Part shown: positions 11,371 to 23,290 of the stretch, one piece after another
Numbering within the stretch: position 1 is the first letter of the stretch
Layout: every line of letters begins with the position of its first letter
DNA from: Apostichopus japonicus
Taxonomy: Eukaryota; Echinodermata; Holothuroidea; Aspidochirotida; Stichopodidae
Length of the DNA: 64,000 nt
Assembly (NCBI RefSeq): GCF_037975245.1
Contig: NC_092568.1
Span: forward strand, 4,227,001 to 4,291,000
Direction: 5' to 3'
Translations under genes and position numbers: made by a program
Notes under the pieces: model-generated
What the model was told of the DNA's origin: nothing
Seen by the model: only the letters and a program-made list of their open reading frames with translations
Databases searched by the model: none

Positions 11371-12837
11371 ATTGGAATAAAGACTCGCCGACAGAATTTT
11401 TAAGTGCGGCAATGATTTGCGACTTAAAACAATGAAATGATACTTGTAAAATCAATATTTCTGGATGATCTACTGTACCATCTCTCCATAACTTCCCTGT
11501 GTATCTGTAAACATTCACAAACATGGGATTTTATTTCGCCAGTGTTGGATTTTATAATTGTGTCATTCTGCCCAAGCTACGTTATTATTACACATGTACG
11601 GATATGCCTCCTTAATGTTTATTTATTTTATTTTATTCAACTTGATTTAATTGAGGGTGACTCGGTAAGCCAGAGCTATTCTTTACAGCTATTGAAGGAA
11701 ACTGCATGATCATTCCAACCATACAAATCCTCGTGGTCAGTTGCAATTGATCACGATTTACTACAAGTACAAGAATAGTTGTATCCCAAAACTATTTGAC
11801 TGTTTCACTAACCAACTTTTTTTTCAAACTTTTAAGTTTTGGCTCAACTCCAATATTCCAGCTAGAGTTTTGTGGACTAACGAAGCAGATTATACTTTCC
11901 GATTACTTTTATTTTTAATTGAATGGATGAGAATGATAACCCGCAGATTAAGAAGTAATCGTAATGCTACTAAACCAGCTTTCATTCACATAGGCATTAA
12001 TGATATATAAATGGCCTATACATGGAAAATACACACTGCAACAGTAGCCTATTACAACAAGTCTTAGTATAGCTAATTGGGTGTTTTCTGTTTAGATATG
12101 GTTTCGTCTATTAATTTTGTATGTCAATTATTAAGAGTTCTTAAAAGAAAACAATATGTTTAAGTTTATATTAAGAAAGAGATATCTATATTTTCCGTGA
12201 AGATTGTTCATAGCTGTACATAAAGGGAACTTTAAAGTTTTGAGGTTACAGTGCACATTTTGATCATCCTTGTTGATTCATTTGGGATAGAAGGGGGGGG
12301 GGGGGAATTGTGTCACAAATGTCTCCTTTGTCCTATTTTCTCTGGATATGATGTGCAATGATATTGTACTTGTTATAATAAATGTGGTGTTTTGGTTTCT
12401 TCCTCTTCAAAAATGTGGGAAATAAAGATAGAATTGTACGTGTCAGTTAGGTTTTGTTTTTCATGTTTAAATGTTTCTTGTCCACATTTGCTCATTGAGC
12501 ATGTTATTCAATGTTTCACCCTTCAATACCACCTTGCTTGTAGTTCTACTTCCAGAAGTGGATTCAATAAGGGGGGGGGGGGGTAATTAGGGGGTGGACC
12601 AATTTGGCCGGTGGGATATGTGACTATAAAAGTTTCAAACAAAATGGATCCTCCGTGCACTCTGTATCAAACACTATGGTATTTGAAATTTTTTCAAGAG
12701 ACCTTGTTTTAATTACACTTTTATATCATTTTCAACAAAAGAGTGCAATTAACATAACAAATAGCACTTTCTTTCATTACAAAAATGGTAATCAAAAGGT
12801 GCACTCTGAATTTTTTTAACACAACTTGCACGAAGAA

Positions 12838-13064
12838 ATATAACCGCAGAGAAAACCGTTCTGTTGAAACATTCCTGTACGAAGTACGCATGCGTAATCA
12901 ACTGACCAATTCAAATTACTCAAACCGAATAAGTACTCGAAAGGTTTATTCAACAATGAGTATGTATAGCATATGTTGGTCGGGATATTGTCAGTTTCAT
13001 TATACCCTGTGATGAGCTAAGTGAATTTTAGTTAGTTACTTTAATATACGTAAGTAATTTCGCA
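12838..13064 (+). promoter_or_regulatory. Conserved K2P-1 upstream block (putative promoter/5' UTR)
   Basis: The block immediately before the ATG is closely conserved at 23300-23520 and 31450-31671, including ccgaataagtact, aggtttattcaacaa and atacgtaagtaatttcgc. Promoter function is inferred from conservation and position. Confidence 0.5.
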
Positions 13065-13428
13065 ATGGATACTCCAGAGGAAAAATCGAAATTCTTAAAC
13101 ATTAAAAATTGGCAATGGTCGATTTTATTGTTTTTACTCTTGTTAGTTTACCTTGTATTTGGTGCCTTTATTTTCCGTGCTACGGAGAACGGCAGTTCTT
13201 CAGAGGCGAAAGAGGAGCTCTACCGAGGAGTCTTCGAATTTATACGTACGCATAATTGTTCAAATCTGTACGATCTTCAGATGTTTGGTCAAAACATTAC
13301 CTCGTATCTCTCGAAAGGCGCAAGTCTGAAGAAACGTTATTGGATAGATCGAGATACGGAAGAGACAGAAACAAGATGGACAATGACCAGAGCTTTCGTG
13401 TTTTCTCTGACAATCATCACTACCATAG
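13065..13428 (+). CDS. K2P-1 exon 1 (M1, cap, pore helix 1)
   Basis: 364 bases, ATG to ACCATAG/gtgagt. It encodes residues 1-121 plus one base of Gly122. Confidence 0.95.
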
Positions 13429-15113
13429 GTGAGTCTTTGGCTGTATGATGATGGTTTGACAGTACAGAGTGAGCAACGGTTGCACACTGGCCCGGGGTAT
13501 GTCTGCAGTGCCCTAATTCGATTATTTTACCGTCAGCTGGGCAAACTATTGCACCACTATGTAGATAAATGACCTGACACTATTAAACTAACTGTTCTAC
13601 TTAGGCACTTATATTGATTTTTATATTCTCACGGGCAGCAAATAGCCAACAAAGTATGAAAACATTCAATATTAATCAATCGCAACGGGTTTTTGCATCA
13701 TGCTTAATTTACGTGATCATCAAATATAGACCTATGAAAATACCGCCAAATTAGTCCACGTCAGTAATTTCATAGGCCTACATAAGGGACCGACCCCTCG
13801 GATCCTAAATTTTCACAACAAATATTTCCCGTCTACAACCCACCCCCTCCCCCACCCCTCTCCCCCCTCCCCGTGTTTAAGAAGGACGATCAGCACAATT
13901 ATACATGTCAATGGTTCAGGTCATGCGTACTGCTCTTGCTTATCACGATGCATGCTTGCTTATATAGATGTTTGAGATTCGCTGCAACACGCTTTCTGGA
14001 TTCCTCTGTGATTGGTTGATACTGATAGTGATCTGAGAGCTTATATATACACTGTAAAATCAACTTTTAGCATGTTTATGTTTATGCATCTAGTAATTTA
14101 TCTATCCTTTTTCTTGGGTGGGGGGGGGGGTAGATATGGGTAAGCATAGGGACGAGCCTGTCGTGAAAGCCCACCCTAAAACTTGCATGTATAGCTCCCT
14201 CACCTCGCAACCACCTACCTAACCCTTTCCCATCGATAAAAACACACCCCGTGATACCTAATCGACAAGGTTTATGGGTAAATATAGTCTATAAATGAAT
14301 GCTTACTATATATATATACTCTTAAATGGTCTTTTCACAGGATATGGAAACATCGTCCCTCGCAGCGGTAGAGGGAGGTTGTTCTGCGTCGCCTACGCAA
14401 TGGTTGGGATACCTATAATGGCGTTTACCTTGTCAGTGTTTGGAAAATCTTTGGACGGATTTGTAAAGCGGTATACAAAATTGTTGAAGTTTCTAGGTAG
14501 ACCGATTAAACACAAATGGTCACGGGTTGCAGTCCAATCTCTTATAACAATACTGCTCATTGCCTCAACACTGATACTAATACCTGCTACATTGGTGTCT
14601 TACTTCGAACAAGTGTCATACTTTGATGCGATATACTTCTTCTTTATCACGGTGTCCACTATCGGCTTCGGTGATATAGCGCTTGACGAATGCACACGGT
14701 GCTCATATTCGTACACGGTTTGGGTATTCGTGCTGTTGTATACGATATATGTTTTCTTAGGCATATGTGTCATTTCTGCGTTATTCAAAGCATTTTCGAG
14801 TTACAGGGAGAGAAAGCTTATCGAAGCCGAATCGTTGCTTGTAACTTTCATTAACAGCGGAAGCACAACAGTTATCAATACAATAGCCAACACTTTCGTA
14901 ACTAGTTCACCAAGCCACAGTGCTGCTAAGAGCACGGTCGACAGCGTTGCAGATAGTAACAGCGTGGAGGTGTTGTCCTACTGCCATGGCACCAGCACAT
15001 ATCTTCAAAGTACCTGTAATGAAAATAAGACGTCAGCCGATGTTCACGGCCCTTCTGCTTCAACGTATCCGTATCTATACGTGAACACAGAGCCACCTAA
15101 TGAAACCAACTAA
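13065..15113 (+). CDS. Two-pore-domain potassium channel (K2P), array copy 1
   Basis: Two exons, 13065-13428 and 14341-15113, encode 378 residues, a normal K2P length. The protein should dimerise in the plasma membrane as a potassium leak channel. M1 is about residues 19-37, an extracellular cap of about 42-100 carries Cys65 (the position used for the inter-subunit disulfide), P1 has TTIGYG at 119-124, M2 135-156, M3 184-210, P2 has STIGFG at 227-232, and M4 248-270, with a 108-residue cytoplasmic tail. N-glycosylation sequons are at Asn42, Asn64 and Asn77. The intron splits the first Gly of GYG (G/GA), a position well known in K2P genes. The ATG context is ttcgcaATGG, and an in-frame TAG lies upstream. 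The subfamily (TREK, TRESK, THIK or TALK-like) cannot be fixed by eye. Confidence 0.95.
13429..14340 (+). other. K2P-1 intron (912 bp)
   Basis: Conserved with the introns at 23885-24848 and 32036-33063. It contains C-rich and G-rich tracts near 13840-13870 and 14119-14131. The acceptor is tcttttcacag. No other gene was seen. Confidence 0.85.
14341..15113 (+). CDS. K2P-1 exon 2 (filter 1 to C-terminus)
   Basis: 773 bases, starting GA-TAT-GGA-AAC to complete GYGN and ending TAA. It encodes M2, M3, P2, M4 and the Ser/Thr-rich tail. Confidence 0.95.
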
Positions 15114-15558
15114 AATCATATACGTGAATGGCGTCCACATATATCATGCTGGAATATAATTCGTCGGTTTTTAAAGAGGGACACCCCTCATCTATAGATC
15201 TAGACAAATGATTGTGATGATTGTGATGATGGTGAGCAATCTACGACACTGTGGATTTTGACCTCTCTGAATTGTGACCACGTGATTTGACATGTACCGG
15301 ATTATTCTCAGTTCAAAAGGAGTGAACGTCAAAGGCATCATCGTAGTCCTTTCAGTTAAAGAGATTCTAATAGGAACATGGGCGTCAATCCAGGGGGGAC
15401 GGGGGACACGTCCCCCCCCCACATTTCGATGGATGGGGGAAACAATATCAAATGTCCCCCCCCCACACACACACACACATTTGGAAAAAGGGTAATGTCG
15501 TGGCTCTATTTGGTTACGGCTTACACATCTTAGGATTCATATCATCGAATATCACTCA

Positions 15559-15936
15559 ATGTTGCTGAATGGAGAATTCCACACAGATCTCGTGAGTTGG
15601 TACCTTGAGCTCTCCAACAATCTTAAGCTTAGTCTGCCTTTCTTTCGAGGCCAGTTCCATTCGTCGTCGGTTGAAGGGTATAGACAAATATTCAAGTCGA
15701 TGAATCCAGCGGTACGGCCTATGTTTGGTGAAGTCGAAGCTCTCTTGCGGTTGCTCCTCGTCTCCTCCGCCAGTTCGACGGAAGCCGAGATATCTTTTAG
15801 TGCTCTGAGGCGTTTGATGACAAGGCTACGGAGCACCATGACTCTACAGAGGCTGAACCATGTGATCGTGTTCCATATTCACCTCGCAGGGACGTCGTTA
15901 GAGGGGGTGTGGGGGTGTCTCACCCAAACTTGGTAA
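15559..15936 (+). pseudogene. hAT transposase C-terminal fragment (ZMYM1-like dimerisation region)
   Basis: The open frame ends in a hallmark hAT C-terminal block: EVEALLRLLLVSSASSTEAE, then SFSALRRL, LRSTMT and RLNHV, matching the hAT family dimerisation domain as seen in ZMYM1-like transposases. Only about 110 residues of a protein normally several hundred residues long remain. Family homology stops at about 15886, where a second element appears to be inserted, so the last 16 codons are not transposase. Confidence 0.85.
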
Positions 15937-16778
15937 AACTGACGCTAGTTGGAAAATTTGGGTGCGAGAGTCGGAATTTCCGACTGTCGCACTCTAGTTT
16001 ATCTAGGCCTATTCATTTATCCCTGTGATTGTGCATAACCTGAATTTTTTTTAAATATCTCGGTCAAAATTGACCTTTAACCTGTCATATTTACCACTTT
16101 TTCCTGGCCACTTTGAGAAATTGTATCTCGCGATTCTTATGCTCCACCGTACAAAACTTCGTATGATTTTGAATACTACAAAAAAATGCCTAATAGAACT
16201 ACCGTCATAGGGGTAGGAGCCCAATTTGATTTGTGGGGGGGGGGGGGGTTGTAACGACTTGCCCGAAAAATATAACTAAAATTTTATCTACGCGCGCATT
16301 CCAAATGATAATGTGAATATCATACACGCATGCATCGGTTTTTACATCTCATGCTAATAGCATATACAATCATTTTCCGTCTTAATACCCTTCCGTATAG
16401 GTGAGAATTGTTGGGTAATAATAATATCAGTTTAATCACTGAAAAACACATTGCAAATTATCTTTCTTTCAGTAGGTGCCCAAAAGCTATCAGCATATTG
16501 CCCGAATTTCACAAAAATATTTGGTTGGGGTGGGGGGGGGCAATACGTTTGTGAAATGAGTGCCAGTGGGTACAAATGTATCGCAACAAGTTCGTAACAG
16601 AAGTGCAGTCGCGAAAGATTGGGTTTTCTGACTGACACTGACCGTATCGTTGACGAGTAGAGCGAGGGTGTGGGGGGGAACAAAGCAGCAGTCGGAATTG
16701 TCCGGCTTCAAAACCGATTTTCAGCCACTACACCCACCCCCCCCCCTCCCCAATCATCAGGCCTTAGCTACGTCCCTG
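15887..16778. mobile_element. Probable nested hAT-like element
   Basis: The left end CAGGGACGTCGTTAGAG faces a right end whose reverse complement is CAGGGACGTAGCTAAGG. Its interior (16246-16560) is shared with 37833-38130. No target-site duplication is visible (tcacctcg against ggtacatg), so one boundary may be wrong or deleted. Confidence 0.55.
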
Positions 16779-17301
16779 GGTACATGGTGGTTACATAGTA
16801 CGCTCCGACCAGAATTCACCTGATAACCAGATGCAGATCCACCTAAGGTAACTTGCTTGAGGACTCCAACGAACAACCACTGATTTAGTTTCATGCCTTC
16901 ATCACTTTAGCCAACACTCACATGGGACCTGTTCTAAGTCTGACGATACATGCGCATGTGTGAGGTCCTAAAAACATAATAAAAGTGGTTGTTCTTGCTA
17001 TCCTTGTTTTCAAATTTCATGTAAATGTATTCTCGTAGACCTAGCAACCTGGTTTAACATGCTGGCGTTTGACGACTTTTGGCCAAATTTGCGCTAAGCT
17101 CGCTATACGAACTCGGATCTGGGCTGTGCCTTATTAGTTAGTTATTTAAATTATTAATAATGGCGTATGAGGAAATGCACCATTTTGTGGTATGACTCTC
17201 AGGACGGCAAGTCGAGAAACTCACATGCAGTCGCGGCGGATAGCTTCCTGCGCCTATACTGTATATGTCCGGGGAAATTTTGGGACATCGTTCCTATAGA
17301 C

Positions 17302-17651
17302 CAGGGGTGGGCAACCTGCGGGCCACCAGTGATTTTTTTTGCGGCCCGTGAGATGTCTCAAGAAAAAGAAAAAATCAATCTATTTTGCATCATCACCAAA
17401 AACGAGCTAGCTGCTTAGAATTTATCTGCACTAATGATGCTGTCAGGTTGGTCTATTATCACCATTAATTATCAACTGGACTGTATTGACATTATGGTAT
17501 TGTGAATACAGATTAAGTACACACACCTATTGCTTGAACGTCCTCTGAATCAAAGGTTTGAAATCAACAGCAGGTCGTTGGTTAGGTGCGGCCCTGTCAA
17601 TCTTTCACTCTTAAAATCTGGCCCATTCATTCAAAATGTTGCCCACCCCTG
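17302..17651. mobile_element. Nested hAT MITE, 350 bp
   Basis: The perfect 14-bp terminal inverted repeat is CAGGGGTGGGCAAC. The flanking 8-mers ctatagac and caataggc match at six of eight bases. It has no coding capacity. The ends are of the type seen in non-autonomous hAT elements that begin CAGGGGTGGGCAA. Confidence 0.8.
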
Positions 17652-18396
17652 CAATAGGCCTATATCTGAGGCCCTGGGGTCAGTGGCGTCGTGCTCATTG
17701 GGGCCCGGGTGGCACAGGCCCCCTCCCCCAAAAAAAATTTTTGTCAAAGGTGTCATAAAATTTTGTCATAATTTAAAAAAAGTAGACTAAATATTCAATT
17801 GCTCTTTGATGGTCGTTGTGGATTTTCCACACACCTCAAAGACGACATATCGGGATTAGTAATGCCATTACCTTTGAATATGTTTGTCCTAAGCTCGCGT
17901 TTGATACAGTCTCAATTAACCTGGTAAATAATCACTTCGTTATCGCGCGTTTTACCTTAGGTTTCGCTACTTTCGCTTTTTCTGCCCATGTTTTCAAACG
18001 GCATAGCTTTTTCTTCACCCAGTCACCACTTCTCACGGGCATGTGCGGCGATCATGGATCAGCCAACACAAAAATGTTTCGATATCTTAAATTTTGGGCG
18101 CTTCTGGGAGACGAGGAATTGGTAAACTGAGGAATAAATGGCGATGATTCCTTCGAGAATATTTCCCAGAATAAAAAATTGCCGGAAATTTTTATCAATT
18201 TTTGGGGTGTTGCTTACTGCCATAATGCACGGGAAGTACCGTTTCCTGCAATCTGAGGGGTCTGCAAGAAGAAAAATTTTCTTGTACGCTGCGCGCCAAC
18301 CGATGGTGGCGCTCCGCTTAGATAGTACTTACGACCGGAATACTCGAATCGATTACGTCCCCCCCCCCCACGTTTCAAATCGAGTTGACGCCCCTG

Positions 18397-18574
18397 AATA
18401 GGAGGAATAATTCCCACAGACGACAAAGAACCCTTTAACTCCATTTGGATCAGCACGTACTTCTCTTACATTTCAGGATTTGTTTCTCAGTTTAATAGTC
18501 ACTTAGAGGGGAAATATCAAGTAAGAAATGTTATCATTATTCTCAGCACAAATTCTATTGTATGTACGTATGTA
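18397..18574 (+). repeat. Unit 1 downstream tract resumed after the hAT element
   Basis: aggaataattcccacagacg at 18402 continues the sequence broken at 15376 and aligns with 25912-26057 of unit 2. It confirms the insertion boundaries. Confidence 0.85.
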
Positions 18575-19047
18575 CTTTAGATCCTCCTACAAGCAGGAAC
18601 TCGCGAAGAAGCCATGTTGGCTTACAGTGGCGTAGGAAGGTACTTTTGAGTGGGGGGGGGGGCTGAAGACTGATGGCCGGCCTGGGGGAGGGGTCTAAGG
18701 GGAGGGGGTGTCCCCCTCCCCCTTTGGATTTTTTTGCATTTCCAGGTGGCCTCAGATGCAATTTGGTGCAATATAGCACACTTCAACACCCACTCCATTT
18801 TGTAAACTTAATTTTGTATTTTCACCTGGCCTTAGATGCAATTTGGTGCTCAAAATGAGATTTTTTTCTCATTTGGAAATGAAAAAGGGGTTTTCAGACT
18901 TGCAGAGCGGGGGGGCGGAATGATACTTCCGCCCCTCCACATTTTTCACTGGGGGGGCTGGCGCCCCCCAGCCCCCCGGTTCCTACGCACTTGTTGGCTT
19001 ATCAAAGCCGCAAGCTGACCGAAGTCAGTCTCTTAGATTCATATTTA
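18575..19047 (-). repeat. SINE-A copy (tail part), split by a MITE
   Basis: The tail runs from gatcctcctacaagcagg to ttagattcatatttaac and is interrupted by the element at 18625-18993. The same SINE sits at the equivalent place in unit 2 (26058-26311), so it predates that duplication. Confidence 0.8.
18625..18993. mobile_element. hAT MITE, 369 bp, perfect 8-bp target duplication
   Basis: The termini are CAGTGGCGTAGGAA and, reversed, CAAGTGCGTAGGAA. ttggctta is duplicated exactly at 18617-18624 and 18994-19001. SINE-A copies at 26120 and 48973 have a single ttggtt(t/c)atc at this place, showing the empty site. The interior is G/C-run rich, with no transposase. Confidence 0.9.
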
Positions 19048-19333
19048 ACGTATTTGCTACAACCAGTCTGAAACTTTGTAGTTTGTGTCTAATATCAAGT
19101 GCAATGGGTCCTCAATCAGGGGTCCTCAATTATAAAATCCCGAGTTCGAATCACTCCAAGATTAATGTATGTCGTCCAGTTACAGAGTTGTTGACAATTG
19201 ACAATTCATAATCATGGACGTTAAATATGTATCTAAGAGTCGGTCGGCTTGCAGATTTGATAAGTCAATGATGGCGTCTTCGCGAGTTTCTGCTTGCAGG
19301 AGGATCTAACATACATACATACATACACACATA
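19048..19333 (+). repeat. SINE-A variant inserted head-to-head in another SINE-A
   Basis: It begins gtatttgctacaaccagtc as at 11093 and ends in a (cata)n tail. The minus-oriented host SINE continues at 19334. Confidence 0.7.
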
Positions 19334-19412
19334 CATACTTGGATTGACTCGAACTGGGGACCTTATGAGTGGAAGGCACCGGCGTTAACCACTGAGCTAA
19401 CACTCCTTAGGT
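19334..19412 (-). repeat. tRNA-like head of the split SINE-A
   Basis: On the minus strand it reads ggagtgttagctcagtggtt followed later by ccccagttcgagtcaat, resembling Pol III box A and box B. It is followed by SINE sequence, so it is not a functional tRNA gene. Confidence 0.65.
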
Positions 19413-20566
19413 ATATGGTATGCAACCACGAGGTATATCATGAATGGAGGTATATCAGGAATGCAACCACGTGACATACATCATAGTTGGAAATGGTATT
19501 GCAATAAACAATATGTTCAATGCCATTCCTCATAATTCAACAAATGACAGTTTGCACTCGTGGCTATTTGAATACGAAAGAGATGATAAAACCATAACAA
19601 ACTAGTACTTATTGTACTAGTTACGTCATTTCCGATTCTTATGCAACGTAGACTTGCCTAGATGCATTCGCTATACGAAACTGTGGTCGGAATATGGGCT
19701 CAGATTTGCCTGGTTTCAAAAGCAACAGTCTTTTTCAAGATTCTAAGCACTTGTTGTGATAAAAGAGAACAATGATTATCACAAACAAAATCCATTTTCC
19801 ATTTAAACGAATTTGGCGAAGATTTAAAATACAAACCCGACCTGCTGCATAAACTTGAAGGATTTTGTTTAAGGTATTCTGCTCTACTTTAAAATGGAAG
19901 TCATCTATGAATTGACTGTATCACGCGATACTTTATTGCTATATATTACAGAAAGTCAAACGATGAGTTAAGATGTTTAACCATATTCTCCATTTGATAA
20001 GAAATCAGAAATTCAGTTATTTTCTTACTTTCGTTACAAGAAATAGAGTTTGAAGTGAAAGGTAACAACCTGTGTTTGTTGTACATATAGCTGTAAAAAC
20101 AGAATAACTCAAATTGTATATGTTCGATCTAATACGACAAAAAGAATAAACAAGTCCATATCATTTATAAGAATAAATGTGTTCCTTATATATTGAACTC
20201 CATATACACCGCCTCATATACAACTTTTTTTTTTATTGTAATCTAAAACAAAAAGAATTATGAACCATTTTAACCATTTCAATAATCCTGAATACGTGTT
20301 TTCTATTTTTCGTGTTAATTTTCAATAAACAATAAGTTCATACTTTCATGCATTTTTCGTGTCTAATTATAAGAATTTTCTCATCCCATATTGTATGGGT
20401 AGAAAATAAAATAAAAGCATGGGTAGATGGTGGGTAAGGGTATTACGGACGCACGCCCGCCCGGAGGGCATTGGGCAAGGGCGTCGGAGTGTGTTCTGGG
20501 AGTTGAACAAGCCAAACACTGAAAACTTATATTTCTCCCAACTTAGCAAGCGCGAGACGGGAGGAA
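19413..20566 (+). repeat. Unit 1 distal flank
   Basis: AT-rich non-coding DNA that aligns with 26312-27290 (unit 2) and 34140-35035 (unit 3). A G/C-rich patch at 20450-20480 is shared with unit 3 but missing from unit 2. No gene was recognised. Confidence 0.75.
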
Positions 20567-21622
20567 TGGAGGTACTACACCGACTTTAGAAGTTACTATT
20601 TTGAACTGAAAGATTATTTCATTTCACATGAATTGCGGATCATTTCCGACTCCTCAAAAGTCGTTGGTCGGACGTAATTCCAGTTAACACAACCATAACA
20701 AATACTGCGTCATGGAAGTCACCGACACAGCTTCAAGGAGACACAAATCCAAAAGATAATATGAAAAATATGATATGATAGCCATCTTTGTGATAAACAG
20801 CTTCCTCAAACAACTGAGAAAGATATTGCTCTGGTTTGGACAAAAGGTTCAAAAGGAACCAAATTTGGGGCAGTGGGACATGTGACTTTGATTTTCGGTG
20901 CAGAAACCACAAAGATACCTGAAAAGTTTAAATCACATAAGATCCTCCGTTGCAACAAACCTTATTTAATTGTCTCTTCGAACCTTTATTGCATTTGCCA
21001 ACAAAAGAGCGCTGTTTACATAACAAAGAGCACTATTTGTTATTACAGAAATGGTATTTTTTTTATTACAGAAATGGTAAAGAAAAATGATCCCGATTAT
21101 GGATCAATTAAATGGGGCATTTTAAAGGGATTTCTTTACACAACTGAAAAACTGCTGTGCACAGCACCCTGCCCCGCCATTGTGCTTACTCTTCTTGTTT
21201 GTCCTTGCCCCCCCCCCTTCTACCTTCTTCTCCTCATCTCTTTCCCATTCAAAACTCCTCTTCCTCCTCTCCTCTTCACAATCTTGACTGTTATTCAAAA
21301 CCTAACTTGATGAGATTTGTCATCATCACCGATAAGTAATTTTGTTTCAAAGAGCATCTTACGTAATTTCTTAACCATATGTCAAAGTTTCCTCTGGAGT
21401 GGCGAGAATGCATGCATGTGTTCGCGTGGGCTTATTACGGGTTCAGGTATTCACTTTTGTTTCTGTTTTTGTTGTGCATGTATGACTGCATCCCCCTGTC
21501 TTCCCTTGCCCCTAATTTATATATCCCCAGAATAACGCTGTAAACCCCAGACAACCCAGCAACCGCCCGGTGTTCTTTCATTGTATGTGTGACAAGCTTG
21601 ATCCCGTAACGATTTGTAAGGT

Positions 21623-21665
<43 letters not shown>

Positions 21666-23290
21666 TAGTTTTTAATAGTAATGTTATGGTTTCGTCATGA
21701 TAAATCTATGTTTGTTTGTACAGGAATGTAAGCTTGCTTTGTTCATTTATATTGTGTTTGTTTGTGTGTGTCCTCTAATGTATCATTTCACCTCGCTGAT
21801 ATTATGTCTTCCAGTTTCTATGTTGTTGTTATAATTGCTTCGTAATGTATCATTTATTATTGACTTAATTTATTTTCATTTCTTCCAGTTTCACGGTGCT
21901 TTATGGCACGAGTGCAAATGAAGGGGGTAAACAAACGCCTACTGGCTCCTCATTTAGAAGCACACACAGCGGCAACATTGTTCAAGTTTTCTGTAAGACA
22001 TGAACCACCTTAACATTCCTTTATACTCTAAAATTAATTAGCTTGTTTTGGTAGAGGCAGGCCCGACTAAATGGAGGTCAGACGGGGCTATATCCTCAGA
22101 GCCCGTTGTCATTTTGGGGGTCCGGGAAAATGGGACTGGGATAGTATGGGATGTATGAACTGTACAAAACGATGGGGTTGGTAACATAATTGACCCCGAC
22201 GCCCGATCCGTCTCTCGACGTCCATGGGTAGAGGATGAATTCTTGAATAAGTTAGGGCCCACTTCCCCATACTCCCTGTCGTCTCCACACACAGATATAT
22301 CTTTAATTTCCCTTTCGATTACCCCACTCCATCCCAATTTCGGCTCTCCGCGGGCTGAATCACGCAACGTCATTATAAAAAGTTACTGGTAAGAAGAAAG
22401 TAAAGTGTTTAGAGAGACATGGTCAATGTCTGACGAACTACTTCAGCACGTGTAATTCAGTATCTGTTTCCATGGTGATTGAATGCGAGTGATTGTTGAC
22501 ATTAACCGAACTAATTCCAGCCTGTATATCGTACCAGCATCATTATATCTCGCTAAAAGTATAACCTGGGTGCTTTATCTCGAGAGCTTAACCAAGAATT
22601 CAGCTGAAGGATTTCTCTCTAATGGAGGTGAGCTAGCCTACTATAAAGCAGCTGGGCCATATGGTCGGTCGCCGTGTAGGAAGCATATTGATGACAGCGA
22701 GGTAACTGACATGTCTGACATTTTTAAATTTATAGGCCCTACAGACTGATAAAGTCCGTGTGTTGTCAAACAGGATGTCGATTTATTTCAAACAAGCTAC
22801 AGTAAAGCTAGCAGATGCTCGTGATTGAATATTGAGTGAATATCACCTGATAGGAAGAAGGAATGACAAGCGTAAATTATCTTCGTTTGCTACAAGTAGG
22901 CCTGTGCGTTTATACTAATAGAGAGCCCGCAAAATCTTATCTGGATCGTCTGCGCGAAGAGGATGACTGTGATGTCTTTTACCGTTACATTTTGGTTTTT
23001 CATGTTTAGGTAATAAATGGTTAAAGACACAATAGCTCGAAGGCGTTATGGCTTCTGACATATTTAACTCTTCCATGTTCTGTAAGTTTAACTTCTAACT
23101 GGAAGACTTCGATGATCATAAATTCATAGATAACGAGAGCACTTTACCAGCATTGAACTCACGGTTCAACTGACGAAAATGATAAGTGAATCAAAATATA
23201 TTTTTTTAACAAAATTATATCTGTTAGCACTTTCTCTCTCCCCGTCTTATCTTCTAATGGATGAAGAACTAACTTACTCGTTCTAAATCG
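20567..23290 (+). other. Unit 2 upstream flank
   Basis: Non-coding as far as I can see. It includes a TA microsatellite (21627-21662) and a block at 22045-22375 that is repeated at 30222-30512. No family resemblance was found in the short ORFs. Confidence 0.6.
21627..21662. repeat. (TA)n microsatellite
   Basis: An uninterrupted TA run that is absent from the equivalent place in unit 3. Confidence 0.9.

Larger units (their letters stand above)
9671..12599. other. Intergenic region between RTK and K2P array
   Basis: No coding region was recognised. It holds a TA microsatellite (10903-10942), one SINE-A variant (11093-11370), and G- or C-runs at 10386-10394, 12293-12305 and 12570-12582. The short ORFs lack any family resemblance. 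Confidence 0.6.
15377..18396 (+). mobile_element. hAT-superfamily DNA transposon (degenerate, 3.0 kb)
   Basis: The ends are inverted: CATGGGCGTCAA at the left and, read on the minus strand, CAGGGGCGTCAA at the right. An 8-bp target duplication flanks it (aataggaa 15369-15376, aataggag 18397-18404). K2P units 2 and 3 keep the uninterrupted site (near 25905 and 34118). Inside are a hAT transposase C-terminus (15559-15886) and two apparently nested elements (15887-16778, 17302-17651). A closely related left end recurs at 40551 and a related right subterminal region near 18300 recurs at 41140 and 44780. Most of the transposase gene is missing, so it cannot move by itself. Confidence 0.9.
12600..20566 (+). 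repeat. Segmental duplication unit 1
   Basis: Unit 1 shares its left flank with unit 2 (gtgggatatgtgac at 12613 against gtgggacatgtgac at 20873), then the K2P gene, then a common downstream tract (for example atcatatacgtgaatggc at 15115, 25623 and, altered, 33837). It lacks about 2.1 kb of upstream DNA found in units 2 and 3 (21100-23290). It has been enlarged by the hAT element at 15377-18396 and the SINE/MITE complex at 18575-19412. The junction with unit 2 is near 20567. Confidence 0.85.

Noticed and set aside
17680-17730. Further hAT-like end (CAGTGGCGTCGTGC)
   Set aside because: No matching opposite end or target duplication was found, so no element is claimed.
19334-19412. tRNA gene
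   Set aside because: Box-A and box-B-like strings are present, but the cloverleaf is incomplete and the sequence continues into a SINE present in several copies.
22038-22373. 111-codon minus-strand ORF, partly conserved at 30213-30512
   Set aside because: The two copies differ by indels that change frame and length, and I see no domain.
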